Assembly: GCF_002234675.1 (NCBI RefSeq)
Contig: NC_019872.2
Span: forward strand, 14,009,950 to 14,073,949
Length of the DNA: 64,000 nt
Direction: 5' to 3'
From: Oryzias latipes
Lineage: Eukaryota > Chordata > Actinopteri > Beloniformes > Adrianichthyidae
Part shown: piece after piece, positions 51,344 through 64,000 of the stretch
Position numbering within the stretch: the stretch's first letter is position 1
Layout of the letters: every line of letters begins with the position of its first letter
Notes under the pieces: generated by a model
Told to the model about the DNA's origin: nothing
Seen by the model: only the letters and a program-made list of their open reading frames with translations
Databases searched by the model: none
Program-made: the position numbers and the translations under genes

Positions 51344-54300
51344 GATGACCTGATAAAGATAACTTTGAGGCTGTCGCTTCAACACAGAGCGCCATCATTA
51401 ATCATACAAACAGAATTACCAACAACTTTCAAAATGACATTCATCATAATGTTTTCTTCTCCTACTCACTGATGACAAAGAGGTTTGATTATTTGCTTTG
51501 TTGTCTTACATAAGACTCCATGCTCTGGTGTATGCAGCACACACATGGCAAGGTTAAAGGTCATTTTCAGATCATATGAAGCTGGATTGCATTCTTAAAT
51601 TTCTTGTTTTGTTAAAATTTGGAATAGATTGTGTCCAGGCTCTCTTTACACAGTTTGCCAAAATTTAGATATTTTCATTTCTTTAAATCACACCTGAGGA
51701 ATGAGCCAATATTCCAACTTTGAACGGATGTCACTTCTTGAAAAAGAGGGATTTTTAGCCTTAAAACTTTGACAGAAGGTCATGGCTGCTTACCTGGGAA
51801 GTCACTGTCTCTATACTGAATTAGTGCAAAATAACTTCACTCGTAAAAAATAATATGTCAAATTGAAAAAAAAACAAAAAACATTTGTGTGATCAAATTT
51901 TGTTGGGGAAATGAATCTGAGATTGATTAGTCAGAGATTATGCTTAACTGTTGTGTTTTTATAGATGACGGTGAAGGAACTGGCATCCCTGAATATTTGA
52001 AATGTTTAAATCTGCGAGTCTGTCTTTGTGGTCAGACGAGACCAAACTGCTCGGCAGAAAAAAAAGGAACCCTTTACCTCTAATAGACAGTCATCACTGA
52101 AACATAACAGCTGGTCTGTTTTGCTGCAACAGCCTGAGGGGGAAATTATTTTAGGACATTGGATTACAACTAGAGCTTAAGTTGCTTTTTTCAGGTTTCT
52201 GCTGGTTCTCCAAACATGACAATGATGTTACGGTAATTGGTCTTAAAAAGTTTTAGTGGCTCAGATTTCAGTGTTGCAGAAGTTAAAATTCTCAACAGTG
52301 TGGATGAGCTCAAATTCTTCAGGAGACAAAAAAACTACGGTAATAGTATTAATTTTTTTTTTTTGTTTTCAATCAGAACATGGCTTAAACAACATCCTTA
52401 ACTCGTTTGAAACCAAATAAAATGTTTATTCTTTTGTAGATGTGTAAAAATTAAAAATGTTGTCTGATGTAATGGGGGAAAGATTTCTCCTCTACTATAA
52501 AAAGCAAATCCTGGGTCACTGTGGATATTTTTTCAGTCCTATTTCAGTTATTTACTTTTTTTTCTTGGTACATGCGTGTTAGGCGCAGGACCATACCACG
52601 CTGTGTGGAATGTGCGCATGTGTGTGTGTGAGAGATGTGCTTTGATGTGTATGTCTTCACGTTTTCTTGCTCCAGCTGCCTCAGAAGAAAGTAAAATATA
52701 TACTCAGTTCAAGGAGAATAAAGTTATCAAAACAAAGATGGAGTCCTGGCTACTTCAAGTAAAAGTACATTTTGATTAATCTACTAAAATGTAAGAAAAA
52801 AAGGTGATGAAGATGATTATTGTAAACAAGTTGTTAATAATTTCACAAGATTCACTTAAAACATGTGACCCATTTAAAAATTGTCTGTTAAAGAAGGATA
52901 ATCAGAAACTTTTGGTCATTAAATCTCAAGAGCTTTAAATGTAATTTGTTCCAACAAGGCCATTGTGTCTACAGGGACTGACTATATGGGCCAGGCAAAG
53001 TACAGCGATGTAGGTTTTCTTGAGACATTGTGGGTAAAATTTAGTTTTCTGCCCTGATTTACTGTTAATCTGTGATTGACTAACATTTGAATGGGGATCA
53101 GGATGAATAGTTAAAAATGTGAGAGAAAAACTATATAAATCAGCCTGTTATTGCCCATTTTGTGCTTCAATTTGTTTCATTTTGTATGACTTTGAATCAG
53201 ATGATTATAAATGAATACCATTTTTAACAAAAATGATTAATTTTCTTAAGTCCAAGAGGTTAATAAAGAGAGGCGTTCACAAAACTTCAATTTAAAACAA
53301 AATTTCTTACCTTCAAAGTCACAAAAACCTGATACAAGTTGCAAGTTTGGGGATCCTTAATGAACACAAGAGGTGAATACAGAAAATGACTCTGTGTCAC
53401 AAAACTTCTTCTGTCAGTGGTTCAAGCAAAAAACGAGAAGAGCAGCCCCGTTTCTCATCAATCAGTCGGGTTTAAAAAAAAGCTAAATGACACGTTTCTG
53501 CCTTGCTGGAGCAAAAACGTGGAGTCAGTGCAGTGAGATGGTTGTCATTTCTTGGATTCCCATGGAGGAAGTGTCCCCAGAGATGCAACTTTAATTCCTC
53601 CTGAAAGGTGGCTCGATATTGAATAAGCAGCTCACTTTCTCAAAGGATGTCTTTCTCAGATAACAAATACTTTACAGGTTGTGCTCGCTTTTGCTTTGCA
53701 GCTTGCTTGGTAAATATAGGAGCTATCTCAACTGCTGGATTGGGAGCCAGGAGCCTTCCATGGCTTTCTGCGCAGGCGAGGTGTTCGAAAAGCTGCAGCT
53801 GTTACAATCCACAATGAGCTGGATGAGGGTATGCATGAGAAACATGACAGGCACTCATAGATGAGAGAGTGAGCAATGATCTGCAGGGCAGCCCCACCCT
53901 CAGGGCTCATATTTCCTCCAATAAGCAATCTGACCTCGCTGCTTACCCTTAAAATGCTCTGCATGAGTCTGCATGTGTGGTCAGGGCACTAAAACTAATG
54001 TGTGCTCGTACTTTTACATCTCATTGCTTGCATTGCATTAGCAACCTCTGATAACCACAGTGAGAGTGGGGCTGAGTAATTTTTGTGGCAGCCAAAGCCT
54101 GTAGAAGAGTGGGCTAAGAATAGAGCCCTGTGGAACCCCAGACATAAGTCTCTGTTCACGAACAGTGAGCAATTGTAGCTGCTACACGTTTTTCAGCTTT
54201 TGATGTGATAAAGAACTAAAAAGATAATTGAATAGATTTTTACTTTTATTAATATTTGATTTAAAAATAAACTGTGGTATTCCAGTTTCTCCCAATGCCA

Positions 54301-55474
54301 TGCTAAGTACATTAGAAGCAAACTATTTTTCTTCAACTATCTGAACCTTCACTTTATTTATCCCATAACATACAGTAACTAACCAGAATCAGCAACTATT
54401 CCTTCTTTTTTTTTTTTTTTACACATAACACTCATTTTAACTTGAGAACAGGAGACAGAGTGCATTATATTCTAAGACACGGATAATCTGAGCTTTTACA
54501 GCCCTTTAGTGTCTGTGTGTCTTGACTAACTGGATCAATGCAGGAAAGAGATGCAGTTCGAACTCCTGAGGGTTTGCTTCCATTAGTCTTAATGGAAGCC
54601 GGAACCTGAGATAACAGCTCTCAGCCAATTTGAGGGATGGAATGGTGGGTCAGCGCTAAACTACCACAGTGGGCTGAAGATTACACATCTGCAAGCTGCT
54701 GCATATGCAGCAACGTGTAGTGAGTAAATTCAGATGAGGAAAAAAGACGAGAGAAGATCAGAGGATGAAGTGTTCTGATCCAACAGACTGTAAAGCGAGA
54801 CCTCTGGCTGCAATACGTTTTATGGGACAATAAGGTCTTGAGGAACTGATAAGACATGTTTCATCAAGTACATTTAGTCAGGATTCTTAAACAAACACTC
54901 TTACATAAAGGCAACCAAAACTCCTTCTGCTCCTGCTTTTTGTTGAATTTGTGTAATTATGAAACTTCTGAAAAATACAGCTCTTCAAAGCCGTAATGAG
55001 TGTTTCGGGCGTACAGTCACTGAAATTGTTCAGTTGTTGTCTAATCTATGTATTTTGAATAAACAAATTTGGTCGCTGAAATATTTACAATTAATTACCA
55101 GAGTGATGATTAATCTGAGGAACTTGATTTTGAAAGAAAAAAAAAGAATTTCCCTGAGACAGTTGTCCCCAGTTAATCAAATTAAGTACAGTTTATAGCT
55201 TTAAAAGATTAAAGTAAAAATCACTGCTTTTGATATAAGACTGGGGTTGAAAGCAGACGCAACCTTGACACCATCTAGTGTACGATAGCTTTAGATATCT
55301 GCCTGGTCCTTAAGAACAACCAATATTTTTACTTCAGGAATCAAAAATTTTAAACATGAAATTATTTTAAGTAATTACTAAATCAATTAATATTACTTTA
55401 TAAAGCAATCATGAATTAAGATTTAACTTCTAGAACCATAAATCCAGTGAAATAAAACTCAGAATCTGACACAT
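51344..55474. other. zdhhc23 5' region and intergenic DNA
   Basis: A donor-like site at 53306 (minus strand, GAAG/GTAAGA) may close a noncoding zdhhc23 5' exon. Otherwise this 4-kb AT-rich stretch has no frame with homology or splice support. A fragment near 54060-54160 has the look of an old repeat but could not be assigned. Confidence 0.35.
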
Positions 55475-55480
55475 TTTATT
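55475..55480 (-). terminator. Poly(A) signal, atp6v1a
   Basis: AATAAA on the minus strand lies ~490 nt after the stop codon. Confidence 0.55.
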
Positions 55481-55968
55481 CAGTTCGATAGTGCACTATT
55501 TACAGAAAAAGGGGAATATAATAAGACTTTTTTTAAAACACAAACTAAAAGATTATTTTACATTTTATATCTTAAATCAAGTATATTCCACCTTTGCACC
55601 AAAGAGGTAAGAGTTTGAGGAATGCCTTCATCTCCACAATAATGTCCCTTTTTAATAACCTGCACGGATCAATCACGTCTCATTACTATTTGCAGCTTTT
55701 CATGGTTACGTTTGAGCGCAGCACTTGATAGGAACCCCTGAGTTTGATCACAGCACTGCTGCTGATGCTTTTGAATAAAACAAGCTGCTGTGTTGTTCTT
55801 CAAGAGGAAATGTCAAAAATGAACAAACCAACCATTGCTAATCTTTGAGGGTTAAAGAATGCTCGAGGGTCATGAAGGAGCTCTGATGAGAACGACTGAA
55901 ATTCAGAACGCAGGATCTAGAATGTGCACTTAAACACAGCACCAAGGTTCTACAGAGAGCCTTCTGGA

Positions 55969-63426
<7,458 letters not shown>

Positions 63427-63455
63427 TTAGGAAAAAATGAGAGTCTAAACCAATA

Positions 63456-64000
63456 TTTTGACCTAATCAGATGAAAACTGTGTTTTTGACATTTTCTTGT
63501 GGTACTTTTCTAAAAATATATAACATATGTAGAAAAATTAAGCTTAAAATTGCCTTTCTGAATATTTTTGTAATTCAATACGTGATGAATCAGGCATAGA
63601 CAAAAAATGCAGTTGGAAAAAGCAATAGCAAGGGAGTACGTGCTACAATCTGCAGATTACAAGCTCCCTGCTCTGCTCTATTCTGACACATCTACTTGCA
63701 GACAACTAGATCCATTTACATCCTTGTTTTCCTTATCTGAGCTGGCATCCGGCTCCGAACTGCACTACTCGATTGCTCTGATATTGCTCACTATTTTGCA
63801 GCATAGCTGATGTTAGGTTGGGTTTGTGAGGGGCTGTAAGCTGGCAGGAGAGAAAGTAAACAAAGCCATGATGGGAAGTCAGGGGAAGCTTACTTCCATA
63901 TGTCTATGCTTACTCTGCACCAACAGTCATGCCCACAAGTCAAAGGTGAATTTCTACTAAACTACTGCTGCTTTGCATAAACTATTTCCACAGTTTTTTT
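63456..64000 (+). mobile_element. TTAAAG-family element, copy C, cut by the window edge
   Basis: It shares GTGTTTTTGACAT, ATGAATCAGGCATAGACAAA, AAGCTCCCTGCTCTGCTC and CATGCCCACAA blocks with copies A and B, in the same orientation. Its left end is decayed and the right end lies beyond the window. It occupies the atp6v1a intron before the first seen exon. Confidence 0.65.

Overview
The window is nuclear DNA of a bony fish. It holds intron-rich vertebrate genes, AT-rich introns and many short DNA transposons of types usual in percomorph genomes. Some repeats look medaka-like, but the species cannot be proved from the sequence alone. There are seven protein genes; six are complete at coding level and one runs off the right edge.

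Layout: (1) 350-10698, minus: a MAP7-family microtubule protein, best called map7d2-like, with 17 coding exons that sum to 836 codons. (2) 11658-17022, plus: pdha1, the E1-alpha subunit of mitochondrial pyruvate dehydrogenase, 11 exons, 390 aa, head to head with gene 1. (3) 20162-26471, plus: prdx4, an ER/secreted 2-Cys peroxiredoxin, 7 exons, 257 aa. (4) 31753-40199, plus: zfx-like zinc-finger activator, 6 coding exons, 708 aa, with a CpG-rich promoter region near 28.2-28.8 kb. (5) 41699-42869, minus: a small secreted lipocalin related to prostaglandin D synthase, 6 exons, 182 aa, tail to tail with zfx. (6) 48608-51343, minus: zdhhc23-like palmitoyltransferase, 4 coding exons, 398 aa. (7) 55969-63410 and beyond, minus: atp6v1a, catalytic subunit A of the V-ATPase, 13 exons seen; the first ~27 codons lie outside the window or were not found.

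Genes 1-4 are the fish counterpart of a human Xp22 block (MAP7D2, PDHA1, PRDX4, ZFX). Genes 6-7 correspond to human 3q13 (ZDHHC23, ATP6V1A). The lipocalin and about 5.7 kb of gene-poor DNA lie between the blocks, so the window crosses a synteny junction. The genes do not form one pathway; they are ordinary housekeeping and signalling genes.

Between and inside the genes I could delimit transposons by terminal repeats and target-site duplications: several hAT elements (two of them hosts of nested insertions), Tc1/mariner-type elements (one keeps the last 42 codons of its transposase), a piggyBac-type MITE with TTAA duplications nested in an older element, a three-copy TTAAAG-ended family, and LINE and SINE fragments. 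I saw no endogenous virus, CRISPR array, tRNA or rRNA gene. The most unusual coding signals are a zfx protein whose eleventh zinc finger (human numbering) is replaced by a Ser/Thr/Ala-rich linker, a lipocalin with glycine where prostaglandin D synthase has its catalytic cysteine, and two GC-AG introns. Coordinates were read by eye, so single-base slips are possible.
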